From assembly GCA_963773835.1 (NCBI GenBank), contig CAVZCQ010000004.1:434001-498000 (forward strand): 64,000 bases of DNA, written 5' to 3'. How positions within the stretch are numbered: position 1 is the first letter of the stretch; each line of letters begins with the position of its first letter. The notes beneath the pieces are model-generated. The model ran no database searches. It had not been told where the DNA came from and saw only the letters and a list, made by a program, of their open reading frames with translations. This document shows, one piece after another, positions 24,135 to 32,237 of the stretch. The stretch comes from JOPF136 sp963773835. Its GTDB lineage: Bacteria; Acidobacteriota; Terriglobia; Acidiferrales; UBA7541. Position numbers and translations under genes: made by a program.

Positions 24135-24938
24135 ATGAATTCTTCTTCGCAGCGAGCGCGGCCGGGTTCGGTGCGGCTGACCATGCTGGGGTCGGGCACC
24201 TCGATGGGCGTGCCGTCGCTGGGGTGCGGGTGCCGGGTGTGCCGTTCGACGGACCCGCACGACAATCGGACGCGGCCGTCGCTCCTGCTGAGCGCGGACG
24301 GGCGGAACATCCTGATCGACACTTCGCCGGACTTCCGGCAGCAGGCGCTGCGCGCAGGGCTGGGGCGGCTGGACGCGGTGCTGTACACGCACGGGCACGC
24401 GGACCACATCCTGGGACTGGACGACATCCGGCCATTCAACATGAAACAGCACGAGCGCGTGCCGGTGTATGCGAGCGGGCAGACACTTGCGATCCTGACG
24501 CGGACGTTTGCCTACATCTTCGACGAGACGCCGACACTGAGCACGGTGCCTGCAGTGGAACTGCGGGAAATCACCGGGCCGTTTGAAGCGGCAGGGGTGG
24601 AATTCCAGCCGGTTCCGGCGCGGCACGGGAATACGGATGTGCTGGGGTTCCGGTTCGGGAGGGCGGCTTACCTGACGGATTTTTCAGAGATTCCGGCGGC
24701 GTCGATGGAACAGCTACTGGGGCTGGACGACCTGATTCTGAGCGCGCTGCGCGATAAACCGCATCCGATGCATTCGACGGTGGCGAATTCGCTGGAGATC
24801 GTGCGGGAAGTGAAGCCGCGGCGTGCGTGGTTCACGCACATCAGCCACGACCTGCCGCATGAAGAGACGAACGCGCGGCTCCCGGAAAACGTGCGAATGG
24901 GATATGACGGGCTGACGTTTGAAGTGGAGCTGGGATGA
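24135..24938 (+). CDS. MBL-fold hydrolase, PhnP-like phosphodiesterase group
   Basis: Metallo-beta-lactamase-fold phosphodiesterase, 267 aa. The N-terminal LGSGTSMGVPSLGCGCRVC supplies the extra zinc-binding cysteines typical of the PhnP group. YTHGHADHILGLDDIR is the HxHxDH motif. AYLTDFSEIP and HISHDLPHEET supply the remaining ligands. PhnP itself hydrolyses 5-phosphoribosyl 1,2-cyclic phosphate, but no phosphonate genes are near, so the substrate is open. It ends with a four-base overlap (ATGA) with ribF, suggesting coupled translation. Confidence 0.88.
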   Translation: MNSSSQRARPGSVRLTMLGSGTSMGVPSLGCGCRVCRSTDPHDNRTRPSLLLSADGRNILIDTSPDFRQQALRAGLGRLDAVLYTHGHADHILGLDDIRPFNMKQHERVPVYASGQTLAILTRTFAYIFDETPTLSTVPAVELREITGPFEAAGVEFQPVPARHGNTDVLGFRFGRAAYLTDFSEIPAASMEQLLGLDDLILSALRDKPHPMHSTVANSLEIVREVKPRRAWFTHISHDLPHEETNARLPENVRMGYDGLTFEVELG

Positions 24939-25978
24939 GCATGAGAGTGGTGCGAGGAGTTGAAGAATGGCGCGCGGTGCCCAACCAGCGGACAGAGCCA
25001 GGGGCGGGCGTGCCACTGAAGCGTGCACAGGCAGTCCCGAAGAGTCGGGAGCCTGTGCCACCGCAGCGGACGGGGCTGGCGATTGGGAATTTTGACGGGG
25101 TGCATGCAGGACATCAGGCGATTCTGCGACGTGTGATCCAGTACGGGAGAGAGAGCGGGGCGATGGCGACGGCAGTGACGTTTGACCCGCACCCGCTAAA
25201 AATCCTCAGGCCCGAACACGCCCCGGCGCTGCTTTCCACGCTGGAGCAGAGACTGAGATGGATGGAGGAGTTGGGGGTGGAGGCCGCGTTCGTCCTGCCG
25301 TTCACGAAAGAGCTGGGGGCGGTGCCGGCGGAAGAGTTCGTGGAGGTGATGCTGGCGGGGGTGCTCCACGCGGAGCGGATATTCGTGGGCGACAATTTCC
25401 GGTTCGGGCATCGGCACGCGGGCGACGTGCCGTTGCTTCAAAGGCTGGCGGGAAAATTCGGATATGGGGTGGAGATTATTCCTCCGGTGGAGCTGGGCGG
25501 GGAAACCGTGTCGAGCACGAGCGTGCGGCGAGCGGTGACGGCAGGCCGAATGGACGAGGCGGCGCGCCTGTTGGGCCGGCCGTTTTCGCTGACCGGGCGG
25601 GTAGTCAGCGGCACGGGCCGGGGAAGGCGCGAAGTGGTGCCGACATTGAATCTCGAGCAGGAGCAGGAGGTATTGCCGGCGCGCGGAGTATACGCGACGG
25701 AGACGCGAATTGGAGAGGAGTGGCACCGGTCGGTGACGAATGTGGGGGTACGGCCGACGTTTGACGGCGGGCCGATGACGGTGGAAAGCAACCTTCTGGA
25801 TTTTGCGGGGAGCGTGGCGGCAGAAAGGATTGAAGTGCGGTTCTGGAAATGGCTGAGGGGGGAGAAGAAATTCGGGTCGGCGGAAGAATTGAGGAAGCAG
25901 ATTGGAGAGGACGTGAGCCGGGCGCGGGAATGTTTCGGGGAGATGAAGCAAGCGCGAGAGGAGAGGCGAGAAGTGTAG
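24935..25978 (+). CDS. ribF: Bifunctional riboflavin kinase / FAD synthetase
   Basis: Converts riboflavin to FMN and FAD. The N-terminal FAD-synthetase domain has AIGNFDGVHAGHQ (HIGH-like) and VGDNFRFGHRHAGD, with SSTSVRRAVTAGRMDEAARLLGRPF at the domain junction. The C-terminal kinase domain has GRGRREVVPTLNL, the Mg/substrate-binding PTxN motif (PTLN), and NVGVRPTF. Family members usually go straight from the first strand to AIGNFDGVH. Here about 28 extra residues (20-47), including the translated palindromic element at 25025-25062, are inserted in frame. It overlaps the upstream hydrolase gene by four bases. Apart from the insertion it is intact. Confidence 0.95.
   Translation: MSMRVVRGVEEWRAVPNQRTEPGAGVPLKRAQAVPKSREPVPPQRTGLAIGNFDGVHAGHQAILRRVIQYGRESGAMATAVTFDPHPLKILRPEHAPALLSTLEQRLRWMEELGVEAAFVLPFTKELGAVPAEEFVEVMLAGVLHAERIFVGDNFRFGHRHAGDVPLLQRLAGKFGYGVEIIPPVELGGETVSSTSVRRAVTAGRMDEAARLLGRPFSLTGRVVSGTGRGRREVVPTLNLEQEQEVLPARGVYATETRIGEEWHRSVTNVGVRPTFDGGPMTVESNLLDFAGSVAAERIEVRFWKWLRGEKKFGSAEELRKQIGEDVSRARECFGEMKQAREERREV
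25025..25062. repeat. Family A palindromic element inserted in frame in ribF
   Basis: Outer arms GCACAGGC/GCCTGTGC and inner arms TCCCGA/TCGGGA around AGAG, then CACC. It is translated as residues about 31-43 of RibF, just before the first nucleotide-binding motif. Confidence 0.8.
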
Positions 25979-26029
25979 GAAAGGGTCAGCCGCTGCGCTG
26001 AGCACGCGAAATGCGCGGGAAAGTCGAAA

Positions 26030-26071
26030 GGAGTTCGCAGACGAGTTCCTTTCGCGCTCAAAGGGCTTCGC
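26030..26071. repeat. Family C dispersed repeat, copy 2
   Basis: Counterpart of 127-170: AGTTCGCAGACGAG, TTCCTTTCGCGCTCAAAGG, GCTTCGCA. It sits between the convergent ribF and fur genes. No gene is supported here. Confidence 0.6.
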
Positions 26072-26093
26072 ACCGCAGGGGAAAGGTTGGTTG

Positions 26094-26591
26094 CTAGTGC
26101 TTGGGGGAAGGCAGGCAGGAGCGGCAGTAGCCGCCGACTTCAGTGCGGCTCATGGTGATCTTCATGTCGAACTGCTGCTCGATCTGGCGCTTCATTTCCT
26201 CGTAGAGAGCGGATTCGAATTCGCGGACCTTGCCGCAGCGGAGGCAGGCGATGTGGATATGCTCGCGGGGGGCGTGGCTTTCGTAGTAATGGCGGTCGCC
26301 GCGGATGTGGAGCAGGTCGAGCTCGTCAATGAGGCCGAGTTTCTTGAGCATATCCACGGTGCGGTAAACGGTGACGCGGTGAATGTGCTGGTCGTGTTTG
26401 CGGGCGCGCTCGTAAATTTCGTCAATGTCGAGGTGGCGCTGCGCTGTGTCCATGACGCGGACAATGACGCGGCGCTGGCGGGTGAGGCGGCGGCCGCGAG
26501 AGCCGAGCTCGGCTTCGAGCCGGCCAGGACGCTGGCCTGCATTGATGCGCTCACCCTGGGAAGCCCGGGTAGAGAGTGCGGCGGATTCCAT
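26094..26591 (-). CDS. Fur-family metalloregulator
   Basis: Ferric-uptake-type repressor of 165 aa. After a 30-residue N-terminal extension, the winged helix includes RLTRQRRVIVRVM and HDQHIHRVTVYRTVDMLKKLG. HHH-type metal sites appear in YYESHAPREHIHIACLRCGKV, and CLRC plus CRSC form the structural zinc site, as in PerR/Zur/Fur. Iron, peroxide, zinc or manganese sensing cannot be told apart by eye. The ATG at 26591 follows AGGGAAGGGAAC; a longer open frame upstream runs through repeats. Manganese, zinc or iron targets are not adjacent, though an Nramp-like gene lies 6 kb away. Confidence 0.9.
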   Translation of the reverse strand: MESAALSTRASQGERINAGQRPGRLEAELGSRGRRLTRQRRVIVRVMDTAQRHLDIDEIYERARKHDQHIHRVTVYRTVDMLKKLGLIDELDLLHIRGDRHYYESHAPREHIHIACLRCGKVREFESALYEEMKRQIEQQFDMKITMSRTEVGGYCRSCLPSPKH

Positions 26592-26716
26592 CGTAGTTCC
26601 CTTCCCTGAGACACCATCATAGCAGTGTTGCGAGCCGGCGAGCCAGCGGGCACAGGAGCGCAGGAAAAGCCGCTGGCGGGACAAACCCGAGCGGGTTTCG
26701 AACAGCCTGGGTGGCA

Positions 26717-26750
26717 GGGGCACGATCCCGCAATTGCGGGATGCCCCTAC
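26717..26750. repeat. Family A palindromic element
   Basis: Perfect 18-base palindrome ATCCCGCAATTGCGGGAT (26725-26742) within outer GGGGC/GCCCC arms, then CTAC. It lies between rseP and fur. Confidence 0.8.
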
Positions 26751-26775
26751 GGAGCGCACCCGCGGCGGTAACAAA

Positions 26776-28185
26776 TCAGCCGAACCATTTGGCGGGGATC
26801 AGGTTGCGGATGTCGTTGTACATCACGATAACGACGAGCAGCAGGATGAAGACCATTCCCACCTGGAGGAAGCGTTCGCGGACCACCTGGCTGAAGTCGC
26901 GGCGGCGGATGCCTTCGAGGCAGAGGAGAAGGATATGGCCGCCGTCGAGAATGGGGATGGGGAGCAGATTGAGAACGGCGAGATTGAGGCTGATGCCTGC
27001 GGTGAGGAAACCGAGGGCGTAGAGGCCGCGTTTGGCGGCCTCTCCGGAGTAGCGCATGATGCCGACCGGGCCGGCGACGTCGCGAATCGAGGCGCGGCCA
27101 TTGATGAGCTGGCCGACGATGGCGAAAATCTGGCCGGTGAGACCCACGGTCTGCGAGCTGGAAAATCTGAGGGATTCGGCGAGAGAAAGTTTGCGGTAGC
27201 GGATGTCGGCGGAAACCGGGAGGACGCCGATGCGCCAGGTCTTATCCGCTCCGCCCTCGACGTCCTGGCGTGGCTCGACGGGGATGGTGAGGGTGTGGCC
27301 GTTGCGGGAGACGGTGATTTGGAGCGTCTTGCCACCGGAGCCTTTCACGGCCTCGAGAAACTGTTCGAGACTGAGGATGGGAGAGCCGTCCACGGAGACG
27401 ATGCGGTCCTCCACTTTGAGGCCGGCGCGGTCGGCGGGGCGGCCGGGGACGATGGTGTCGAGCTCAATGGAATCGGCGGGATAACCCAGGAGCGCAGCGA
27501 GGCGGAGGGAATCGGGCTTGGCGGGATTCCCAATAGAGACTGCGGAGAAGCGCTGGCCGGCACGCTCATATGCGAGATCGACGCGATCTTTGGGAGCGGC
27601 GGCGGAGTCCAGGGCTTTGGCGACGTCCTGCCAGGTGGCTGTTGCCGCGTGGTTGACTTCGACGAGACGGTCGCCAGTCTGAAGGCCGGCTTTGGCGGCG
27701 GGAGAATCCTTGAGGACACCGGCGAGAACCGGCGGCTGGCTGAGAAAGGCAGGCTGGGGGATTCCGTAGCCATAAAAGAGCAGGAAATAGATGACGGCAG
27801 CGGAGACGATGTTCATGGACGGGCCGGCCAGAATGATGAGGGTGCGCTGCCAGCGGGGCTTGGAGAGGAATTCATCGGGGGCGCCGGAGCGGTCCTCCTC
27901 GGGAGTATCACCGGCCATCTTCACGTAGCCGCCGATGGGGAGAGCGCTGATGCGGTAATCGGTGGGGCCGCGGCGCCATCCCGTGAGACGGGGGCCGAAG
28001 CCGATGGAGAAAATGTCCACGCGGACGCCGAAGAGGCGGGCGATGACGAAATGGCCCCATTCGTGGACGAGAACCATGACGCCGATGACCAGAATCATGG
28101 CGCCGAGCGCGCGGGCGAAATCGGGCAGAGCCAGCAGCAGGACCGGCGGCGCGAAGAATCCGGAAAGTAGAACGAGCGATTCCAT
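26776..28185 (-). CDS. rseP: RseP-like site-2 intramembrane zinc metalloprotease (M50)
   Basis: Integral-membrane regulated-intramembrane-proteolysis enzyme, 469 aa. LVHEWGHFVIARLFGV carries HExxH in the first catalytic helix. GGYVKMAGD and NIVSAAVIYF follow, then two PDZ domains (AAKAGLQTGDRLVEVN and RAGLKVEDRIVSVDG). NLLPIPILDGGHILLL is the conserved LDG motif with the third zinc ligand. The start lies three bases after the dxr stop. The uppS-cdsA-dxr-rseP order is the classic envelope/isoprenoid operon. Its usual role is anti-sigma factor cleavage; the local anti-sigma factor is not in this window. Confidence 0.94.
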   Translation of the reverse strand: MESLVLLSGFFAPPVLLLALPDFARALGAMILVIGVMVLVHEWGHFVIARLFGVRVDIFSIGFGPRLTGWRRGPTDYRISALPIGGYVKMAGDTPEEDRSGAPDEFLSKPRWQRTLIILAGPSMNIVSAAVIYFLLFYGYGIPQPAFLSQPPVLAGVLKDSPAAKAGLQTGDRLVEVNHAATATWQDVAKALDSAAAPKDRVDLAYERAGQRFSAVSIGNPAKPDSLRLAALLGYPADSIELDTIVPGRPADRAGLKVEDRIVSVDGSPILSLEQFLEAVKGSGGKTLQITVSRNGHTLTIPVEPRQDVEGGADKTWRIGVLPVSADIRYRKLSLAESLRFSSSQTVGLTGQIFAIVGQLINGRASIRDVAGPVGIMRYSGEAAKRGLYALGFLTAGISLNLAVLNLLPIPILDGGHILLLCLEGIRRRDFSQVVRERFLQVGMVFILLLVVIVMYNDIRNLIPAKWFG

Positions 28186-28188
28186 CGG

Positions 28189-29382
28189 TTATCTCTTCAC
28201 CATTTTCCTCGGGCGGAGGCCTTCCGCCGAAACGAATTCTTCCGCCATGCGCCGGGCCTCGCGATCGGCGGCAAGCACGTCGCCGATGGAGGCGAGCGGG
28301 GCCGTGGGCGTCCGCTCCAGCACGCGTTCCACGACGCGGGCGATGCCGGGAAACGGCAGGCGGCCGGCGAGAAACGCGGCGACCGCAGTTTCGTCCGCGG
28401 CATTCAGGGCGCAGGGGGCGGCGCCGCCGCGGCGGATGGCCTGGCGGGCCAGCTCGAGGCACGGGAATTTCCGCGGGGAGGGCTCGGCAAACTCCAATCG
28501 TTCGATGCGCGACCAGTCGAGGGAGAAACCCGCGGCGGGGACGCGCTCCGGATACGTCAACGCGTACTGAATGGGAAGACGCATGTCGGGCGGGCCGAGC
28601 TGGGCGAGGACGGAGCCGTCCACGAATTCGACCATGGAGTGGATGATGGACTGGGGGTGGATGACGACGTCGATGCGATCGAGCGGAACGTCGAACAGCC
28701 AGCGGGCTTCGATGACTTCGAAGCCTTTGTTCATCAGAGTTGCGGAGTCGATGGTGATGCGCGGGCCCATGCGCCAATTGGGATGGGCGAGCGCCTGTTT
28801 GGGGGTGACACGGGCGAGACGCGAGACGGGCGTAGTGCGAAACGGGCCGCCCGAGGCGGTGAGGACGAGGCGGCGAACTTCCTTGAGGCCCCCGGCGCGG
28901 AGGCACTGATGGATGGCGTTGTGCTCGCTGTCCACGGGGAGCAGGGCGACGCCGGCTTTGCGAGCGGCGGCCATGACCACTTCTCCGGCGGCGACGAGAA
29001 CTTCCTTATTGGCCAGGGCGACGGTCTTGCCGCGCTGGACAGCGGCAAAGGTGGCGGGAAGGCCGACCACGCCGACGGCGGCAGAGACAACAATTTCGGC
29101 GGAGGGATGGGTGGCGACGGCTTCGAGGCCCTCGGCACCAGCGTGAATCTCCGGGCCGCGGCCGTTGGAGGGCCCGAGGCGGGATTGGAATTCGCGGACG
29201 CGGGAGGCATCGCCAACAGAGACGAGCTCGGGGCGGAAGAGGCGGACCTGTTCCACGAGAGTATCGAAGCTGGAGCCGGCGGCTAAAGCGACGACGCGGA
29301 AGCGGCCGGGATGGCGGCTGACGACGTCCAGACACTGGCGGCCGATGGAGCCGGTGGAGCCGAGGATGGAGATGGATTTCAT
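28189..29382 (-). CDS. dxr: 1-deoxy-D-xylulose 5-phosphate reductoisomerase
   Basis: Second step of the MEP isoprenoid pathway: NADPH-dependent conversion of DXP to MEP. ISILGSTGSIGRQCLDV is the Rossmann NADPH site; ALANKEVLVAAGE and LLPVDSEHNAIHQCL provide the catalytic/metal region; TASGGPFR and ATLMNKGFEVIEARWLF the substrate phosphate region. 397 aa, complete. It precedes rseP by three bases and follows cdsA after about 120 bases that contain a family B palindrome pair. Product feeds undecaprenyl phosphate synthesis together with uppS. Confidence 0.96.
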   Translation of the reverse strand: MKSISILGSTGSIGRQCLDVVSRHPGRFRVVALAAGSSFDTLVEQVRLFRPELVSVGDASRVREFQSRLGPSNGRGPEIHAGAEGLEAVATHPSAEIVVSAAVGVVGLPATFAAVQRGKTVALANKEVLVAAGEVVMAAARKAGVALLPVDSEHNAIHQCLRAGGLKEVRRLVLTASGGPFRTTPVSRLARVTPKQALAHPNWRMGPRITIDSATLMNKGFEVIEARWLFDVPLDRIDVVIHPQSIIHSMVEFVDGSVLAQLGPPDMRLPIQYALTYPERVPAAGFSLDWSRIERLEFAEPSPRKFPCLELARQAIRRGGAAPCALNAADETAVAAFLAGRLPFPGIARVVERVLERTPTAPLASIGDVLAADREARRMAEEFVSAEGLRPRKMVKR

Positions 29383-29413
29383 GCGTTGTTCGCGCTGTGG
29401 CTCGGAATGGCTT

Positions 29414-29470
29414 CAGGGGTTAAAACCCCTGGATCAACCGTGCCGTGATCGGCGGGGTTAAAACCCCGCC
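29414..29470. repeat. Family B palindrome pair between cdsA and dxr
   Basis: CAGGGGTTAAAACCCCTG (29414-29431), then a 19-base spacer, then GGCGGGGTTAAAACCCCGCC (29451-29470) followed by CTTCCATT. Identical design to 12185-12238 and 34877-34932. Confidence 0.85.
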
Positions 29471-29501
29471 CTTCCATTATCGCCGACGGCCGGGAGAGCG
29501 C

Positions 29502-30419
29502 CTAACTGACCGCGGGCAGGAGCATACGAAAATAGTACCAGACCACCGGCGCGGCAAAAATGAGCGAATCGACACGGTCGAGCATTCCGCCATGGCCGGG
29601 GAGAATGACGCCGGAATCCTTGGCGCCAGCGGCGCGTTTGTAAGCGGACTCGGTAAGATCGCCGAGCTGGCCGGCGAGGTTGGCGAGCGCGGCCATAGCG
29701 GCGAGATGAAAAACGGGCAGCGGGATCCAACGGGCAGCGACGAAGGCGACGATGAGCGAACCGAGAAGATTGGCGGCAGCGCCTTCCCAGGTTTTGCCGG
29801 GGCTCAGCTCGGGCGCCATCTTGTGGCGGCCGATGGCGCGTCCGATGAAATAGGCGAGCGAATCGCCGGCCCAGAGCAGGACCAGGAGAAAGAGCAGCAG
29901 GCGGGGACCGAGCGGCCGAGCCGCGTGCAGAGGGACGAGAAAGCTGAGCGGGAAGGCGATGAGCAGGAGGGCGGCGCTATCGGCGCAGAGGGCAGCGATG
30001 GCGTCTTTCCAGGGAGCGCGGCGGCTGACGGCGAGTGCGGCGGCGCCGAGGATGAAAACAGCAAGGGCGACGTCGGGCGGGAGGGGCGTGCGGTCCGGGG
30101 AGTAGAGCAAACCGAATTCACTACGCATCCAGATGCCGTGGTGAACGCTGTCCAGCCACTGCAAACCGACCAGCAGGAGGGCGCAGACGGTGGTCCAGCG
30201 GGGGTCGCCGGGGACGGAGGCAGCGGCGGCGAGATGGAAAAATTCATGAAGGCACCGGACGAGGACAGCGGCGAGCAGCGTGGCGAGGACCCAGGTGTCG
30301 GGCCACAGGACGGCGGCGACGACAACGGGGATGAGGATGACGGCAGTGAGGATGCGGGCGCCGGTCATGGGATGCGTTCCGCGATCGGGAGCCAGCGGGG
30401 AGACTTCGGCTGCAGACAT
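29502..30419 (-). CDS. cdsA: Phosphatidate cytidylyltransferase
   Basis: Makes CDP-diacylglycerol for phospholipid synthesis. An integral membrane protein of up to 305 aa with about eight helices. Signatures are WAGDSLAYFIGRAIGRHKMAPELSPGKTWEG in the middle, given here as WAGDSLAYFIGR and SPGKTWEG, and near the C-terminus LGDLTESAYKRAAGAKDSG followed by LPGHGGMLDRVDSL, the CdsA family pattern. A second in-frame ATG (30368, MTGARILTAV) matches typical family starts; neither start has a strong ribosome binding site. Upstream uppS ends 47 bases away. Confidence 0.94.
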   Translation of the reverse strand: MSAAEVSPLAPDRGTHPMTGARILTAVILIPVVVAAVLWPDTWVLATLLAAVLVRCLHEFFHLAAAASVPGDPRWTTVCALLLVGLQWLDSVHHGIWMRSEFGLLYSPDRTPLPPDVALAVFILGAAALAVSRRAPWKDAIAALCADSAALLLIAFPLSFLVPLHAARPLGPRLLLFLLVLLWAGDSLAYFIGRAIGRHKMAPELSPGKTWEGAAANLLGSLIVAFVAARWIPLPVFHLAAMAALANLAGQLGDLTESAYKRAAGAKDSGVILPGHGGMLDRVDSLIFAAPVVWYYFRMLLPAVS

Positions 30420-30465
30420 TCATGAGCCAGGGCGGCAGAGGAAAGAATGCGCATTCGGCGAGCGT

Positions 30466-31263
30466 TCAATTCGAGGGCGGAGGCTCGATGCCGCCGTAGC
30501 GCCGTTCGCGGCTCTGAAAATCGAGCAGGGCTTCGAGCAGGCGGGCGCGATTGAAATCGGGCCAGAGGACGCTGGTAACGTGGATTTCGGCGTAGGCAAT
30601 CTGCCAGAGCAGAAAATTGCTGACGCGCTGCTCGCCGCTGGTGCGGATGAGGAGGTCGGGGTCAGGGAGTCCGGCGGTGTAGAGGTGGTCGGAAATCATC
30701 TGTTCGGTGACGCGGAGACGGGCGAGCTCGCCATTGGTGGCGTGGGCGCGGGTTTCTTCAAGGACGGCGTTGAAGGCGTCCACGAGTTCGGTGCGGGCGC
30801 CGTAGTTGAGGGCTACGACGAGGCGCATGCCGGAATTGGAGGAGGTAAGGGCCATACCGCGCTCGATGTCTTCGCGGACGCCGGGGGGCAATTCCTCGGC
30901 GCGGCCAATGACGCTGAGGCGGATGTTGTTCTTGTGAATGATGGGCAGTTCTTTGCGGAGATATTCGCGAAGGAGGCGCATGAGGAAATCGACTTCGGCC
31001 TTGGGGCGGCGCCAGTTCTCCGCGGAGAAGGCGTAGAGGGTGAGCGCGCCGATGCCGAGGCGGGCGCAGGTCTCGATGGTTTCGCGCGCGGCGGCCACGC
31101 CGCGCCGGTGACCCTCCACGCGGGGGAGATGGCGGCGCTGGGCCCAGCGGCCGTTGCCGTCCATGATGACGGCAATGTGGCGGGGCAGGCGCTTGCGGTC
31201 GAGTTTTTCGAGCAGCACCAGTTCGGTTTTCGAGGGTGTCGGGTGTAACTCGGATGTTTTCAC
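30466..31263 (-). CDS. uppS: Isoprenyl transferase (undecaprenyl diphosphate synthase)
   Basis: Cis-prenyltransferase that makes undecaprenyl diphosphate, the lipid carrier of peptidoglycan synthesis. HIAVIMDGNGRWAQ contains the catalytic Asp and P-loop-like site; GHRRGVAAARE, LTLYAFSAENWRRP, and LLIRTSGEQRVSNFLLWQIAYAE near the C-terminus are signature regions. The start chosen is GTG at 31263; a GTG at 31302 is also open. Neither has a clear ribosome binding site. First in the uppS-cdsA-dxr-rseP run. Confidence 0.94.
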   Translation of the reverse strand: MKTSELHPTPSKTELVLLEKLDRKRLPRHIAVIMDGNGRWAQRRHLPRVEGHRRGVAAARETIETCARLGIGALTLYAFSAENWRRPKAEVDFLMRLLREYLRKELPIIHKNNIRLSVIGRAEELPPGVREDIERGMALTSSNSGMRLVVALNYGARTELVDAFNAVLEETRAHATNGELARLRVTEQMISDHLYTAGLPDPDLLIRTSGEQRVSNFLLWQIAYAEIHVTSVLWPDFNRARLLEALLDFQSRERRYGGIEPPPSN

Positions 31264-31349
31264 TTTGCTGAACCGCGTGGAAGGCCCAGGAAAAAATAGC
31301 ACAGGCGGTGGTGGGGCGCAATGAGGGGGCGACGTAGCGAGCCGGCAAC

Positions 31350-31850
31350 TCAGCCACCCAATTTGTGCCGATTGCGCTCCGCGTTCCGGTCCAACAAGAG
31401 CTGGTGCAATTTGTCGTCCAGGTAGAAGCCGGCCGCGCGAAGTCGCTCCAGGACCGGCGGAAGCTCGATCAGCGCCTCCCCGGCGGCGTCGTCCAGCACG
31501 CGAACTGTACCGATCACACGCAATTTCCGACGAACAGCCTCTCTGCGGCCATTCTTCTCATCGAGAATCAATGCATCAGCCCGAAGGAATTCCGCCAGGG
31601 CAATTGCCTCGCGCTCGCCCGCGTCCAGGACGGCGAGCCCTGGGTCGGGCGGCACTTCGACCTCCCGCACTTCCAACCATTCGGGGCGAGCCGCAACCCA
31701 CTCCCGGACTCCTTCCGGCGTTTTGCGTGCCTGCAACTCGCGCAGGACAGCGGCCGGAACGATTACCCGCCCGTACAATTTTCGGAGGATGTCGGGGAGT
31801 CCGAGAAGAATCAGATAGTGAAGAGGGCTGGTGTCTGCGATAACGATCAT
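31350..31850 (-). CDS. PIN-domain toxin (DUF3368 type) of a type II toxin-antitoxin pair
   Basis: Probable ribonuclease of 166 aa. IVIADTSPLHYLILLG has the first PIN acidic residue, GEREAIALAEFLRADALILDEKNGRREA contributes the central acidic residues (shown in parts GEREAIALAEF and ALILDEKNGRREA). The long C-terminal extension with KLHQLLL is characteristic of DUF3368 proteins. Its start overlaps the antitoxin stop by four bases. The UPF0175/DUF3368 pairing is a known TA arrangement, so a growth-regulating RNase role is inferred. Confidence 0.87.
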   Translation of the reverse strand: MIVIADTSPLHYLILLGLPDILRKLYGRVIVPAAVLRELQARKTPEGVREWVAARPEWLEVREVEVPPDPGLAVLDAGEREAIALAEFLRADALILDEKNGRREAVRRKLRVIGTVRVLDDAAGEALIELPPVLERLRAAGFYLDDKLHQLLLDRNAERNRHKLGG

Positions 31851-32137
31851 CGCCCCGAGACTTCCCGGCCTCGGAGTTCTCGCAGATGTTCGCTGGTTTG
31901 CGCGTCCCGCTCAAAATCTTCGACGGTGTAGTCAAATGGGACGCCGGCAGCGGCCATAAACCGATCGACTTCCGCACCCGTTTCGAAGCCGAGCATGCGC
32001 CTGACCTGCGAGCGGTTCAACACTCGTGCCCGGTAGCCTTCAATGGCGAGACTCTCGAGGGCGTGCCGGGGCAGGTTTCCCCACTGCTTCTCGAGGTGGT
32101 GCTCGATGTCTTCCGGGAGTTCAATCTTGACAGCCAT
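31847..32137 (-). CDS. UPF0175-family antitoxin
   Basis: A 96-aa protein with an N-terminal VKIELPEDIEHHLE strand-helix and a helix-turn-helix-like centre (LESLAIEGYRARVLNRSQVRRMLGF…), typical of UPF0175. The C-terminal half (VPFDYTVEDFERDAQTSEHLRE) would bind the partner toxin. It overlaps the PIN toxin gene by four bases and probably autoregulates the pair. About 100 bases of AT-richer DNA separate it from the Nramp gene. Confidence 0.87.
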   Translation of the reverse strand: MAVKIELPEDIEHHLEKQWGNLPRHALESLAIEGYRARVLNRSQVRRMLGFETGAEVDRFMAAAGVPFDYTVEDFERDAQTSEHLRELRGREVSGR

Positions 32138-32237
32138 TGTGCTCGTTCTGCCGGGTTCGCGGCCCAGCCTGTAATTCGAACATATAGGATGGCTCCCATC
32201 GAGTCAACAAATGAGGGAAAGGTTGGGGGGAAAAAGA

